Assembly: GCA_035771175.1 (NCBI GenBank)
Contig: CM069603.1
Coordinates: 24,342,286 to 24,406,285, forward strand
Length of the DNA: 64,000 nucleotides
Reading direction: 5' to 3'
Source of the DNA: Paratinospora sagittata
Taxonomy: Eukaryota > Streptophyta > Magnoliopsida > Ranunculales > Menispermaceae
Positions 38,801 to 53,624 of the stretch are shown in pieces. The position numbers and the translations under genes are program-made. The notes under the pieces are model-generated. The model made no database searches, was not told the origin of the DNA, and saw only the letters and a program-made list of their open reading frames with translations. The first letter of the stretch is position 1, and each line of letters starts with the position of its first letter.

Positions 38801-41800
38801 AAAACTCTGAAAATTGCAAAGTCTTCAAAATCACTTTCGATATAGTATTTCATTTTGAAAAAAAATGTTTTTTGAAAGGTTTTAATCATAATTTTAATGA
38901 GTTTTGAATTATTTAAAAGTGTTTAATCTTATATCAAAGTGTTTTGAGTCAATGAAATGGTTCTTTAGTGTCAAAATATTAATTTTTCAAAAATAAGGCT
39001 ATCCAGCAATTTGCTCTTCTTAGGGTAAAATCTTATATTTCTAACGAGAAAAATGAGGGCACTTCTGCTTGCTCAATTTTTCTATTCCTTCACAGTTTTG
39101 CCAGGTTATCTTAATTGAAATATTCTCTAGTAACACCTAGATGATTCCCATTGTCTCGCAGTCCCAAAAAACTTTAGATTGAACAATGTTTTGAATTCAA
39201 ATCATGTTTTAGTACTCTTTCTCTTTAACCTTCAACTTCAAATTTTATAAAACACACATTCTCTGATTTTCAAAAATTCAACACGCACGATATTTGCAAG
39301 TTAGATTGAGCTTTCCGAAGAGTTTTCCAAGAGAAGAAAGTAATGATTCTTGCCTTTGCAAAAAAAGGCTTCGAAATGAATCAAAATTGCAATCTGTCTT
39401 GATGTTCAGCTAGTTCTTCATTTTATCCCTTGTGTGCTAAGATTTGCAGAGGCTATCCATTGTTTAAAACTCTAAGTATATGAAGTGGTCTCGGTAAGAT
39501 AACACATCGAAGAGGAACACATCACCTGTTTTGCATCAAGAACACATCAAACAATAGCTTTCGAATTCTACAATGGTCAAGCTCGAAAAACGAAGACATA
39601 TCTCATGTCTAACGCATTAGTTTGATCTCTAGTGTGTAAGGTAACCCTCGATCAATCTTAGCACTAAAACTCTGAAAATTGCAAAGTCTTCAAAATCACT
39701 TTTGATATAGTATTTCATTTTGAAAAAAATGTTTTCTGAAAGGTTTTAATCATAATTTTAATGAGTTTTGAATTATTTAAAAGTGTTTAATCTTATATCA
39801 AAGTGTTTTGAGTCAATGAAATGGTTCTTTAGTGTCAAAATATTAATTTTTCAAAAATAAGGCTATCCAGCAATTTGCATGTCTTAGACTAAAATCTTAT
39901 ATTTCTAACGAGAAAAATGTGGGCACTTCTGCTTGCTCGATTTTTCTATTCCTTCACAATTTTGCCAGGTTATCTTAATTGAAATATTCTCTAGTAACAC
40001 CTAGATGATTCCCATTGTCTCGCAGTCCCAAAAAACTTTAGATTGAACAATGTTTTGAATTCAAATTATTTTTTAGTACTCTTGCTCTTTAACCTTCAAC
40101 TTCGAATTTTATAAAACACTCATTCTCTGATTTTCAAAAATTCAACACGCACGATATTTGTAAGTTAGATTGAGCTTTTCGAAGAGTTTTTCAAGAGAAG
40201 AAAGTAATGATTCTTGCCTTTGCAAAAAATGGCTTCGAAATGAATCAAAATTGCAATTTGTCTTGATGTTTAGCTAGTTCTTCATTTTATCCCTTGTGTG
40301 CTAAGATTTGCAGAGGCTATCCATTGTTTAAAACTCTAAGTATATGAAGTGGTCTCGGTAAGATAACACATCAAAGAGGAACACATCACCTGTTTTCCAT
40401 CAAGAACACATCAAACAATAGCTTTCGAATTCTACAATGATCAAGCTCGAATAACGAAGACATATCTCATGTCTAACGCATTAGTTTGATCTCTGGTGTG
40501 TAAGGTAACCCCTCGATCAATCTTAGCACTAAAACTCTGAAAATTGCAAAGTCTTCAAAATCACTTTCGATATAGTATTTCATTTTTACAAAAAAGTTTT
40601 CCGAAAGGTTTTAATCAAAATTTTAATGAGTTTTGAATTATTTAAAAGTGTTTATTCTTATATCAAAGTGTTTTGAGTCAATGAAATGGTTCTTTAGTGT
40701 CAAAATATTAATTTTTCAAAAATAAGGCTATCCAGCAATTGGCACGTGTTAGACAAAAATCTGATGTTTCTAACGAGAAAAATGTGGGCACTTCTGCTTG
40801 CTCGATTTTCTATTCCTTCACAGTTTTGCCAGGTTATCTTAATTGAAATATTCTCTAGTAACACCTAGATGATTCCCATTGTCTCGCACGCCCAAAAAAC
40901 TTTAGATTGAACAATGTTTTGAATTCAAATCATTTTGTAGTACTCTTGCTCTTTAACCTTCAACTTCAAATTTTATAAGACACTTATTCTCTGATTTTCA
41001 AAAATACAACACGCACGATATTTGCAAGTTAGATTGAGCTTTTCGAAGAGTTTTTCAAGAGAAGAAAGTAATGATTCTTGCCTTTGCAAAAAAAGGCTTC
41101 GAATTGAATCAAAATTGCAATCTGTCTTGATGTTCAGCTAGTTCTTCATTTTATCCCTTGTGTGCTAAGATTTGCAGAGGCTATCCGTTGTTTAAATCTC
41201 TAAGTATATGAAGTTGTCTCGGTAAGATAACACATTAAAAAGGAACACATCACCTGTTTTACATCCAGAACACATCAAAAAATAGCTTTCGAATTCTACA
41301 AAGATCAAGCTCGAAGAACGAAGACATATCTCATGTCTAATGCATTAGTTTGATTTCTGGTGTGTAGGGTAACCCCTCGATCAATCTCAGCACTAAAACT
41401 CTGAAAATTGAAAGTCTTCAAAATCACTTTCGGTATAGTATTTCATTTTGAAAAAAATTATTTTCTGAAAGGTTTTAATCATAATTTTAATGAGTTTTGA
41501 ATTATTTAAAAGTGTTTAATCTTATATCAAAGTGTTTTGAGTCAATGAAATGGTTCTTTAGTGTCAAAATATTAATTTTTCAAAAATAAGGCTATCCAGC
41601 AATTTGCACGTTTTAGACTAAAATCTTATATTTCTAACGAGAAAAATGTGGGCACTTCTGCTTGCTCAATTTTTCTATTCCTTCACAGTTTTGCCAGGTT
41701 ATCTTAATTGGAATATTCTCTAGTAACACCTAGAAGATTCCCATTGTCTCGCACGCCCAAAAAACATTAGATTGAACAATGTTTTGAATTCAAATCATTT

Positions 41801-44800
41801 TTTAGTACTCTTGCTCTTTAACCTTCAACTTCAAATTTTATAAAACACTCTGATTTTCAAAAATTCAACACGCATGATATTTGCAAGTTAGATTGAGCTT
41901 TTCGAAGAGTTTTTCAAGAGAAGAAAGTAATGATTCTTGCCTTTGCAAAAAAAGGCTTCGAATTGAATCAAAATTGCAATATGTCTTGATGTTCAGCTAG
42001 TTCTTCATTTTATCCCTTGTATGCTAAGATTTGCAGAGGCTATCCATTGTTTAAAACTCTTAGTATATGAAGTGGTCTCGATAAGGTAACACATCAAAAA
42101 TGAACACATCACCTGTTTTCCATCAAGAACACATCAAACAATAGCTTTCGAATTCTACAAAGATCAAGCTCGAAGAACGAAGGCATATCTCATGTCTAAT
42201 GCATTAGTTTGATCTCTGGTATGTATGGTAAGCCCTCGATCAATCTCAGCACTAAAACTCTGAAAATTGCAAAGTCTTCAAAATCACTTTCGATATAGTA
42301 TTTCATTTTGAAGAAAAATGTTTTCTGAAAGGTTTTAATCATAATTCTAATGAGTTTTCAATTATTTAAAAGTGTTTAATCTTATATCAAAGTGGTATGA
42401 GTCAATGAAATGGTTCTTTAGTGTCAAAATATTAATTTTTCAAAAATAAGGCTATCCAGCAATTTTCACGTCTTAGACTAAAATCTAATATTTCTAACGA
42501 GAAAAATGTGGGCACTTCTGCTTGCCCAATTTTTCTATTCCTTCACAGTTTTGCCAGGTTATCTTAATTGAAATATTCTCTAGTAACACCTAGATGATTC
42601 CCATTGTCTCGCACGCGCAAAAAACATTAGATTGAACAATGTTTTGAATTCAATTCATTTTGTAGTCCTCTTGCTATTTAACCTTCAACTTCAAATTTTA
42701 TAAAACTCTAATTCTCTGATTTTCAAAAATACAACACGCACGATATTTGCAAGTTAGATTGAGCTTTTCGAAGAGTTTTTCAAGAGAAGAAAGTAATGAT
42801 TCTTGCCTTTGCAAAAAAAGGCTTCGAATTGAATCAAAATTGCAATCTGTCTTGATGTTCAGCTAGTTCTTCATTTTATCCCTTGTGTGCTAAGATTTGC
42901 AGAGGCTATCCATTGTTTAAAAGTCTAAGTATATGAAGTGGTCTCGGTAAGATAACACATCAAAAAGGAACACATTACCTGTTTTGCGTCAAGAACCCAT
43001 CGAACAATAGCTTTCAAATTCGACAAAGATCAAGCTCGAAGAACGAAGACATATCTCATGTCTAATGCATTAGTTTGATCTTTGGGGTGTACGGTAACCG
43101 CTCGATCACTCTAAGCCCTAAAACTCTGAAAATTGCAAAGTCTTCAAAATCACTTTCGATATAGTATTTCATTTTGTAAAAAATGTTTTCTGAAAGGTTT
43201 TAATCATAATTTTGATGAGTTTTGAATTATTTAAAAGTGTTTAATCTTAAATCAAAGTGTTTTGAGTCAATGAAATGGTTTTTTAGTGTCAAAATATTAA
43301 TTTTACAAAAATAAGGCTATCTAGCAATTTGCACGTCTTAGACTAAAATCTTATATTTCTAACGAGGAAAATGTGGGCACTTCTGCTAGCTCGATTTTTC
43401 TATTCCTTCACAGTTTTGCCAGGTTATCTTAATTGAAATATTCTCTAGTAACACCTAGATGATTCCCATTGTCTCGCACGCCCAAAAAACTTTAGATTGA
43501 ACAATGTTTTGAATTCAAATCATTTTGTACTACTCTTGCTCTTTAACCTTCAACTTCAAATTTTATAAAACTCTTATTCTCTGATTTTCAAAAATACAAC
43601 ACGCACGATATTTGCAAGTTAGATTGAGATTTTCGAAGAGTTTTTCAAGAGAAGAAAGTAATGATTCTTGCCTTTGCAAAAAAAGGCTTCGAATTGAATC
43701 AAAATTGCAATCTGTCTTGATGTTCAGCTAGTTCTTCATTTTATACCTTGTGTGCTAAGATTTGCAGAGGCTATCCATTGTTTAAAACTCTATGTATATG
43801 AAGTGGTCTCGGCAAGATAACACATCAAAAAGGAACACATTACCTGTTTTGCGTCAAGAACCCATCAAACAATAGCTTTCGAATTCTACAAAGATCAAGC
43901 CTGAAGAACGAAGACATATCTCATGTCTAATGCATTAGTTTGCTTTCTGGTGTGTAGGGTAACCGCTCGATCACTCTCAGCACTAAAACTCTGAAAATTG
44001 CAAAGTCTTCAAAATCACTTTCGATATAGTATTTCATTTTGAAAAAAATGTTTTCTGAAAGGTTTTAATCATAATTTTGATGTGTTTTGAATTATTTAAA
44101 AGTGTTTAATCTTATATCAAAGTGTTTTGAGTCAATGAATTGGTTCTTTAGTGTCAAAATATTAATTTTTCAAAAATAAGGCTATCCAGCAATTTGCACG
44201 TCTTAGACTAAAATCTTATATTTCTAACGAGAAAAATGTGGGCACTTCTGCTAGCTCGAATTTTCTATTCCTTCACAGTTTTGCCAGATTATCTTAATTG
44301 AAATATTCTCCAGTAACACCTAGATGATTCCCATTGTCTCGCACGCCCAAAAAACTTTAGATTGAACAATGTTTTGAATTCAAATCATTTTGTACTACTC
44401 TTGCTCTTTAACCTTCAACTTCAAATTTTATAAAACACTCATTCTCTGATTTTCAAAAATACAACACGCACGATATTTGCAAGTTAGACTGAGCTTTTCG
44501 AAGAGTTTTTCAAGAGAAGAAAGTAATGATTCTTGCCTTTGCAAAAAAAGGCTTCGAATTGAATCAAAATTGCAATCTGTCTTGATGTTCAGCTAGTTCT
44601 TCAGTTTATCCCTTGTGTGCTAAGATTTGCAGAGGCTATCCATTGTTTAAAACTCTAAGTATATGAAGTGGTCTCGGTAAGATAACACATCAAAGAGGAA
44701 CACATCACCTGTTTTGCGTCAAGAACCCATCAAACAATAGCTTTCGAATTCTACAAAGATCAAGCTCGAAGAACGAAGACATATCTCATGTCTAATGCAT

Positions 44801-47800
44801 TAGTTTGATTTTTGGTGTGTAGGGTAACCGCTCGATCACTCTCAGCACTAAAACTCTGAACATTGCAAAGTTTTCAAAATCACTTTCGATATAGTATTTC
44901 ATTTTGAAAAAAATGTTTTCTGAAAGGTTTTAATCAGAATTTTGATGAGTTTTGAATTATTTAAAAGTGTTTAATCTTATATCAAAGTGTTTTGAGTCAA
45001 TGAAATGGTTCTTTAGTGTCAAAATATTAATTTTTCAAAAATAAGGCTATCCAGCAATTTGGACGTCTTAGACTAAAATCTTATATTTCTAACGAGAAAA
45101 ATGTGGGCACTTCTGCTAGCTCGAATTTTCTATTCTTTCACAGTTTTGCCAGATTATCTTAATTGAAATATTCTCTAGTAACACCTAGATGATTCCCATT
45201 GTCTCGCACGCCCAAAAAACTTTAGATTGAACAATGTTTTGAATTCAAATCATTTTGTACTACTCTTGCTCTTTAACCTTCAACTTCAAATTTTATAAAA
45301 CACTCATTCTCTGATTTTCAAAAATACAACACGCACGATATTTGCAAGTTAGATTGAGCTTTTCGAAGAGTTTTTCAAGAGAAGAAAGTAATGATTCTTG
45401 CCTTTGCAAAAAAAGGCTTCGAATTGAATCAAAATTGCAATCTGTCTTGATGTTCAGCTAGTTCTTCATTTTATCCCTTGTGTGCTAAGATTTGCAGAGG
45501 CTATCCATTGTTTAAAACTCTAAGTATATGAAGTGGTCTCGGTAAGATAACACATCAAAGAGGAACACATCACCTGTTTTGCGTCAAGAACCCATCAAAC
45601 AATAGCTTTCGAATTCTCCAAAGATCAAGCTCGAAGAACGAAGACATATCTCATGTCTAATGCATTAGTTTGATTTCTGGTGTAAAGGGTAACCGCTCGA
45701 TCACTCTTAGCACTAAAACTCTGAAAATTGCAAAGTCTTCAAAATCACTTTCGATATAGTATTTCATTTTTACAAAAATGTTTTCCGAAAGGTTTTAATC
45801 ATAATTTTAATGAGTTTTGAATTATTTAAAAGTGTTTATTCTTATATCAAAGTGTTTTGAGTCAATGAAATGGTTCTTTAGTGTCAAAATATAAAGTTTT
45901 CAAAAATAAGGCTATCCGGCAATTGGCACGTGTTAGACTAAGATCTGATGTTTCTAACGAGAAAAATGTGGGCACTTCTGCTTGCTCGATTTTCTATTCC
46001 TTCACAGTTTTGCCAGGTTATCTTAATTGAAATATTCTCTAGTAACACCTAGATGATTCCCATTGTCTCGCACGCCCAAAAAACTTTAGATTGAACAATG
46101 TTTTGAATTCAAATTATTTTTTAGTACTCTTGCTCTTTAACCTTCAACTTCAAATTTTATAAAACACTTATTCTCTGATTTTCAAAAATACAACACGCAC
46201 GATATTTGCAAGTTAGATTGAGCTTTTCGAAGAGTTTTTCAAGAGAAGAAAGTAATGATTCTTGCCTTCGCAAAAAAAGGCTTCGAATTGAATCAAAATT
46301 GCAATCTGCCTTGATGTTCAGCTAGTTCTTCATTTTATCCCTTGTGTGCTAAGATTTGCAGAGGCTATCCATTGTTTAAAACTCTAAGTATATGAAGTTG
46401 TCTCGGTAAGATAACACATTAAAAAGGAACACATCACCTGTTTTACATCAAGAACACATCAAACAATAGCTTTCGAATTCTACAAAGATCAAGCTCGAAG
46501 AACGAAGACATATCTCATGTCTAATGCATTAGTTTGATTTCTGGTGTGTAGGGAAACCCCTCGATCAGTCTCAGCACTAAAACTCTGAAAATTGCAAAGT
46601 CTTCAAAATCACTTTCGATATTGTATTTCATTTTGAAGAAAAATGTTTTCTGAAAGGTTTTAATCATAATTTTAATGAGTTTTCAATTATTTAAAAGTGT
46701 TTAATCTTATATCAAAGTGGTATGAGTCAATGAAACGGTTCTTTAGTGTCAAAATATTAATTTTTCAAAAATAAGGCTATCCAGCAATTTTCACGTCTTA
46801 GACTAAAATCTAATATTTCTAACGAGAAAAATGTGGGCACTTCTGCTTGCTCAATTTTTCTATTCCTTCACAGTTTTGCCAGGTTATCTTAATTGAAATA
46901 TTCTCTAGTAACACCTAGATGATTCCCATTGTCTCGCACGCCCAAAAAACATTGGATTGAACAATGTTTTGAATTCAAATCATTTTGTAGTACTCATGCT
47001 TTTTTAACCTTCAACTTCAAATTTTATAAAACTCTTATTCTCTGATTTTCAAAAATACAACACGCACGATATTTGCAAGTTAGATTGAGCTTTTCGAAGA
47101 GTTTTTCAAGAGAAGAAAGTAACGATTCTTGCCTTTGCAAAAAAAGGCTTCGAATTGAATCAAAATTGCAATCTGTCTTGATGTTCAGCTAGTTCTTCAT
47201 TTTTTCCCTTGTGTTCTAAGATTTGCAGAGGCTATCCATTGTTTAAAACTCTAAGTATATGAAGTTGTCTCGGTAAGATAACACATCAAAAAGGAACACA
47301 TTACCTGTTTTGCGTCAAGAACCCATCAAACAATAGCTTTCGAATTATACAAAGATCAAGCTCGAAGAACGAAGACATATCTCATGTCTAATGCATTAGT
47401 TTGATTTCTGGTGTGTAGGGTAACCGCTCGATCACTCTCAGCACTAAAACTCTGAAAATTGCAAAGTCTTCAAAATCGCTTTCGATATAGTATTTCATTT
47501 TGAAAAAAATGTTTTCTGAAAGGTTTTAATCATAATTTTGATGAGTGTTGAATTATTTAAAAGTGTTTAATCTTATATCAAAGTGTTTTGAGTCAATGAA
47601 ATTGTTCTTTAGTGTCAAAATATTAATTTTTCAAAAATAAGGCTATCCAGCAATTTGCACGTTTTAGACTAAAATCTTATATTTCTAACGAGAAAAATGT
47701 GGGCACTTCTGCGAGCTCGATTTTTCTATTCCTTCACAGTTTTGCCAGGTTATCTTAATTGAAATATTCTCTAGTAACACCTAGATGATTCCCATTGTCT

Positions 47801-50164
47801 CGCACGCCCAAAAAAGTTTAGATTGAACAATGTTTTGAATTGAAATCATTTTGTACTACTCTTGCTCTTTAACCTTCAACTTCAAATTTTATAAAACACT
47901 CATTCTCTGATTTTCAAAAATACAACACGCACGATATTTGCTAGTTAGATTGAGCTTTTCGAAGAGTTTTTCAAGAGAAGAAAGTAATGATTCTTGCCTT
48001 TGCAAAAAAAGGCTTCGAATTGAATCAAAATTATAATCTGTCTTGATGTTCAGCTAGTTCTTCATTTTATCCCTTGTATGCTAAGATTTGCAGAGGCTAT
48101 CCATTGTTTAAAACTCTTAGTATATGAAGTGGTCTCGATAAGATATCACAACAAAAATGAACACATCACCTGTTTTGCATCAAGAACACATCAAACAATA
48201 GCTTTCGAATTCTACAAAGATCAAGCTCGAAGAACGAAGGCATATCTCATATCTAATACATTAGTTTGATCTCTGGTGTGTAGGGTAACCCCTCGATCAA
48301 TCTCAGCACTAAAACTCTGAAAATTGCAAAGTCTTCAAAATCACTTTCGATATAGTATTTCATTTTGAAGAAAAATGTTTTCTGAAAGGTTTTAATCATA
48401 ATTCTAATGAGTTTTAAATTATTTAAAAGTGTTTAATCTTATATCAAAGTGGTATGAGTCAATGAAATGGTTCTTTAGTGTCAAAATATTAATTTTTCAA
48501 AAATAAGGCTATCCAGCAATTTGCACGTCTTAGACTAAAATCTTATATTTCTAACGAGAAAAATGTGGGCACTTCTGCTTGCTCGATTTTTCTATTCCTT
48601 CACAGTTTTGCCAGGTTATCCTAATTGAAATATTATCTAGTAACACCTAGATGATTCCCATTGTCTCGCAGTCCCAAAAAACTTTAGATTGAACAATGTT
48701 TTGAATTCAAATCATTTTTTAGTACTCTTGCTCTTTAACCTTCAACTTCAAATTTTATAAAACACTCATTCTCTGATTTTGAAAAATTCAACACGCACGA
48801 TATTTGCAAGTTAGATTGAGCTTTTTGAAAAGTTTTTCAAGAGAAGAAAGTAATGATTCTTGCCTTTGCAAAAAAAGGCTTCGAAATGAATCAAAATTGC
48901 AATCTGTCTTGATGTTCAGCTAGTTCTTCATTTTATCCCTTGTGTGCTAAGATTTGCAGAGGCTGTCCATTGTTTAAAACTCTAAGTATATGAAGTTGTC
49001 TCGGTAAGATAACACATTAAAAAGGAACACATCACCTGTTTTACATCAAGAACACATCAAACAATAGCTTTCGAATTCTACAAAGATCAAGCTCGAAGAA
49101 CGAAGACATATCTCATGTCTAATGCATTAGTTTGATTTCTGGTGTGTAGGGCAACCCCTCGATCAATCTCAGCACTAAAACTCTGAAAATTGCAAAGTCT
49201 TCAAACTCACTTTCAGTATAGTATTTCATTTTGAAAAAAATTATTTTCTGAAAGGTTTTAATCATAATTTTAATGAGTTTTCAATTATTTAAAAGTGTTT
49301 AATCTTATATCAAAGTGTTTTGAGTCAATGAAATGGTTCTTTAGTGTCAAAATATTAATTTTTCAAAAATAAGGCTATCCAGCAATTTGCACGTTCTAGA
49401 CTAAAATCTTATATTTCTAACGAGAAAAATGTAGGCACTTCTGCTAGCTCGATTTTTCTATTCCTTCACAGTTTTGTCAGGTTATCTTAATTGAAATATT
49501 CTCTAGTAACACCTAGATGATTCCCATTGTCTCGCACGCCCAAAAAACTTTAGATTGAACAATGTTTTGAATTCAAATCATTTTGTACTACTCTTGCTTT
49601 TTAACCTTCAACTTCAAATTTTATAAAACACTCATTCTCTGATTTTCAAAAATACAACACGCACGATATTTTCAAGTTAGATTGAGCTTTTCGAAGAGTT
49701 TTTTAAGAGAAGAAAGTAATGATTCTTGCCTTTGCAAAAAAAAGGCTTCGAATTGAATCAAAATTGCAATCTGTCTTGATGTTCAGCTAGTTCTTCATTT
49801 TATCCCTTGTGTGCTAAGATTTGCAGAGGCTATCCATTGTTTAAAACTCTAAGTATATGAAGTGGTCTCGATAAGATAACACATCAACAATGAACACATC
49901 ACCTGTTTTGCATCAAGAACACATCAAACAATAGCTTTCGAATTCTACAAAGATCAAGCTCGAAGAACGAAGGCATATCTCATGTTTAATGCATTAGTTT
50001 GATCTCTGGTGTGTAGGGTAACCCCTCGATCAATCTCAGCACTAAAACTCTGAAAATTGCAAAGTCTTCAAAATCACTTTCGATATTGTATTTCATTTTG
50101 AAGAAAAATGTTTTCTGAAAGGTTTTAATCGTAATTTTAATGAGTTTTCAATTATTTAAAAGTG
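35886..50164 (+). repeat. Monomers 43-58 and the first half of 59, heterogeneous stretch
   Basis: About 16.5 units show no long block duplication that I can follow by eye. Three kinds mix: GTTTTGCGTCAAGAACCC units (43, 44, 46, 51-54, 56), TTTTGCATC units with CGAAGGCATATC (45, 50, 57, 59), and TTTTACATC units with GAAGTTGTC (49, 55, 58). GCTAGCTCG is frequent (44, 51, 52, 53, 58). Monomers 51-53 are neighbours with similar sequence. No gene, RNA gene or mobile element was found. Confidence 0.75.
41077..41935 (+). repeat. Monomer 49, shortest full unit (859 bp)
   Basis: Its tail reads ACACTCTGATTTTC where other monomers have ATTCTC between ACACTC and TGATTTTC. The missing six bases are flanked by a short direct CTC repeat, which fits replication slippage. 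A second single-base loss gives ATTGAAAGTC at about 41409. The unit is otherwise ordinary. Confidence 0.75.
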
Positions 50165-51894
50165 TTTAATCTTATATCAAAGTGGTATGAGTCAATGAAA
50201 TGGTTCTTTAGTGTCAAAATATTAATTTTTCAAAAATAAGGCTATCCAGCAATTTTCACGTCTTAGACTAAAATCTAATATTTCTAACGAGAAAAATGTG
50301 GGCACTTCTGCTTGCTCAATTTTTCTATTCCTTCACAGTTTTGCCAGGTTATCTTAATTGAAATATTCTCTAGTAACACCAAGATGATTCCCATTGTCTC
50401 GCACGCCCAAAAAACATTAGATTGAACAATGTTTTGAATTCAAATCATTTTGTAGTACTCTTGCTCTTTTAACCTTCAACTTCAAATTTTATAAAACTCT
50501 TATTCTCTGATTTTCAAAAATACAACACGCACGATATTTGCAAGTTAGATTGTGCTTTTCGAAGAGTTTTTCAAGAGAAGAAAGTAATGATTCTTGCCTT
50601 TGCAAAAAAGGCTTCGAATTGAATCAAAATTGCAATCTGTCTTGATGTTCTGCTAGTTCTTCATTTTATCCCTTGTGTGCTAAGATTTGCAGAGGCTATC
50701 CATTGTTTAAAACTCTAAGTATATGAAGTTGTCTCGGTAAGATAACACATCAAAAAGGAACACATTACCTGTTTTGCGTCAAGAACCCATCAAACAATAG
50801 CTTTCGAATTCTACAAAGATCAAGCTCGAAGAACGAAGACATATCTCATGTCTAATGCATTAGTTTGATCTCTGGTGTGTAGGGTAACCGCTCGATCACT
50901 CTCAGCACTAAAACTCTGAAAATTGCAAAGTCTTCAAAATCACTTTCGATATAGTATTTCATTTTGAAAAAAATGTTTTCTGAAAGGTTTTAATCATAAT
51001 TTTAATGAGTTTTCAATTATTTAAAAGTGTTTAATCTTATATCAAAGTGGTATGAGTCAATGAAATGGTTCTTTAGTGTCAAAATAATAATTTTTCAAAA
51101 ATAAGGCTATCCAGCAATTGGCACGTGTTAGACTAAAATCTGATGTTTCTAACGAGAAAAATGTGGGCACTTCTGCTTGCTCGATTTTCTATTCCTTCAC
51201 AGTTTTGCCAGGTTATCTTAATTGAAATATTCTCTAGTCACACCTAGATGATTCCCATTGTCTCGCACGCCCAAAAAACTTTAGATTGAACAATGTTTTG
51301 AATTCAAATCATTTTGTAGTACTCTTGCTCTTTAACCTTCAACTTCAAATTTTATAAAACACTTATTCTCTGATTTTCAAAAATACAACACGCACGATAT
51401 TTGCAAGTTAGATTGAGCTTTTCGAAGAGTTTTTCAAGAGAAGAAAGTAATGATTCTTGCCTTTGTAAAAAAAGGCTTCGAATTGAATCAAAATTGCAAT
51501 CTGTCTTGATGTTCAGCTAGTTCTTCATTTTATCCCTTGTGTGCTAAGATTTGCAGAGGCTATCCATTGTTTAAAACTCTGAGTATATGAAGTTGTCTCG
51601 GTAAGATAACACATTAAAAAGGAACACATCACCTGTTTTACATCAAGAACACATCAAACAATAGCTTTCGAATTCTACAAAGATCAAGCTCGAAGAACGA
51701 AGACATATCTCATGTCCAATGCATTAGTTTGATTTCTGGTGTGTAGGGTAACCCCTCGATCAATCTCAGCACTAAAACTCTGAAAATTGCAAAGTCTTCA
51801 AAATCACTTTCGGTATAGTATTTCATTTTGAAAAAAATTATTTTCTGAAAGGTTTTAATCAAAATTTTAATGAGTTTTCAATTATTTAAAAGTT
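50165..51894 (+). repeat. 1730 bp dimer, copy 1
   Basis: The second half of monomer 59, monomer 60 and the first part of 61 are repeated in the next 1730 bp with almost no change. Shared rare variants are ACACCAAGATG, GATTGTGCTTTTCG, TTCTGCTAGTTC, AAAATAATAATTT, CTAGTCACACC, CCTTTGTAAAA and CTCTGAGTATATG. The left edge lies between 50164 (GTGTTTAAT against GTTTTTAAT) and 50184. Confidence 0.85.
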
Positions 51895-53624
51895 TTTAAT
51901 CTTATATCAAAGTGGTATGAGTCAATGAAATGGTTCTTTAGTGTCAAAATATTAATTTTTCAAAAATAAGGCTATCCAGCAATTTTCACGTCTTAGACTA
52001 AAATCTAATATTTCTAACGAGAAAAATGTGGGCACTTCTGCTTGCTCAATTTTTCTATTCCTTCACAGTTTTGCCAGGTTATCTTAATTGAAATATTCTC
52101 TAGTAACACCAAGATGATTCCCATTGTCTCGCACGCCCAAAAAACATTAGATTGAACAATGTTTTGAATTCAAATCATTTTGTAGTACTCTTGCTCTTTT
52201 AACCTTCAACTTCAAATTTTATAAAACTCTTATTCTCTGATTTTCAAAAATACAACACGCACGATATTTGCAAGTTAGATTGTGCTTTTCGAAGAGTTTT
52301 TCAAGAGAAGAAAGTAATGATTCTTGCCTTTGCAAAAAAGGCTTCGAATTGAATCAAAATTGCAATCTGTCTTGATGTTCTGCTAGTTCTTCATTTTATC
52401 CCTTGTGTGCTAAGATTTGCAGAGGCTATCCATTGTTTAAAACTCTAAGTATATGAAGTTGTCTCGGTAAGATAACACATCAAAAAGGAACACATTACCT
52501 GTTTTGCGTCAAGAACCCATCAAACAATAGCTTTCGAATTCTACAAAGATCAAGCTCGAAGAACGAAGACATATCTCATGTCTAATGCATTAGTTTGATC
52601 TCTGGTGTGTAGGGTAACCGCTCGATCACTCTCAGCACTAAAACTCTGAAAATTGCAAAGTCTTCAAAATCACTTTCGATATAGTATTTCATTTTGAAAA
52701 AAATGTTTTCTGAAAGGTTTTAATCATAATTTTAATGAGTTTTCAATTATTTAAAAGTGTTTAATCTTATATCAAAGTGGTATGAGTCAATGAAATGGTT
52801 CTTTAGTGTCAAAATAATAATTTTTCAAAAATAAGGCTATCCAGCAATTGGCACGTGTTAGACTAAAATCTGATGTTTCTAACGAGAAAAATGTGGGCAC
52901 TTCTGCTTGCTCGATTTTCTATTCCTTCACAGTTTTGCCAGGTTATCTTAATTGAAATATTCTCTAGTCACACCTAGATGATTCCCATTGTCTCGCACGC
53001 CCAAAAAACTTTAGATTGAACAATGTTTTGAATTCAAATCATTTTGTAGTACTCTTGCTCTTTAACCTTCAACTTCAAATTTTATAAAACACTTATTCTC
53101 TGATTTTCAAAAATACAACACGCACGATATTTGCAAGTTAGATTGAGCTTTTCGAAGAGTTTTTCAAGAGAAGAAAGTAATGATTCTTGCCTTTGTAAAA
53201 AAAGGCTTCGAATTGAATCAAAATTGCAATCTGTCTTGATGTTCAGCTAGTTCTTCATTTTATCCCTTGTGTGCTAAGATTTGCAGAGGCTATCCATTGT
53301 TTAAAACTCTGAGTATATGAAGTTGTCTCGGTAAGATAACACATTAAAAAGGAACACATCACCTGTTTTACATCAAGAACACATCAAACAATAGCTTTCG
53401 AATTCTACAAAGATCAAGCTCGAAGAACGAAGACATATCTCATGTCCAATGCGTTAGTTTGATTTCTGGTGTGTAGGGTAACCCCTCGATCAATCTCAGC
53501 ACTAAAACTCTGAAAATTGCAAAGTCTTCAAAATCACTTTCGGTATAGTATTTCATTTTGAAAAAAATTATTTTCTGAAAGGTTTTAATCAAAATTTTAA
53601 TGAGTTTTCAATTATTTAAAAGTT
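51895..53624 (+). repeat. 1730 bp dimer, copy 2
   Basis: The only difference from copy 1 that I noticed is AATGCATTAG against AATGCGTTAG at about 53451. This is the least diverged block of its size in the window, so it is the best candidate for the latest amplification. The match ends by 53645, where GTGTTTTGAG replaces GTGGTATGAG in monomer 63. Confidence 0.85.

Noticed and set aside
48078..48269. A 63-codon open reading frame on the plus strand
   Set aside because: The ATG comes from a G-to-A change in monomer 57 (TTGTATGCTAAG for TTGTGTGCTAAG). The sequence is plain satellite and the frame is not conserved across the array.
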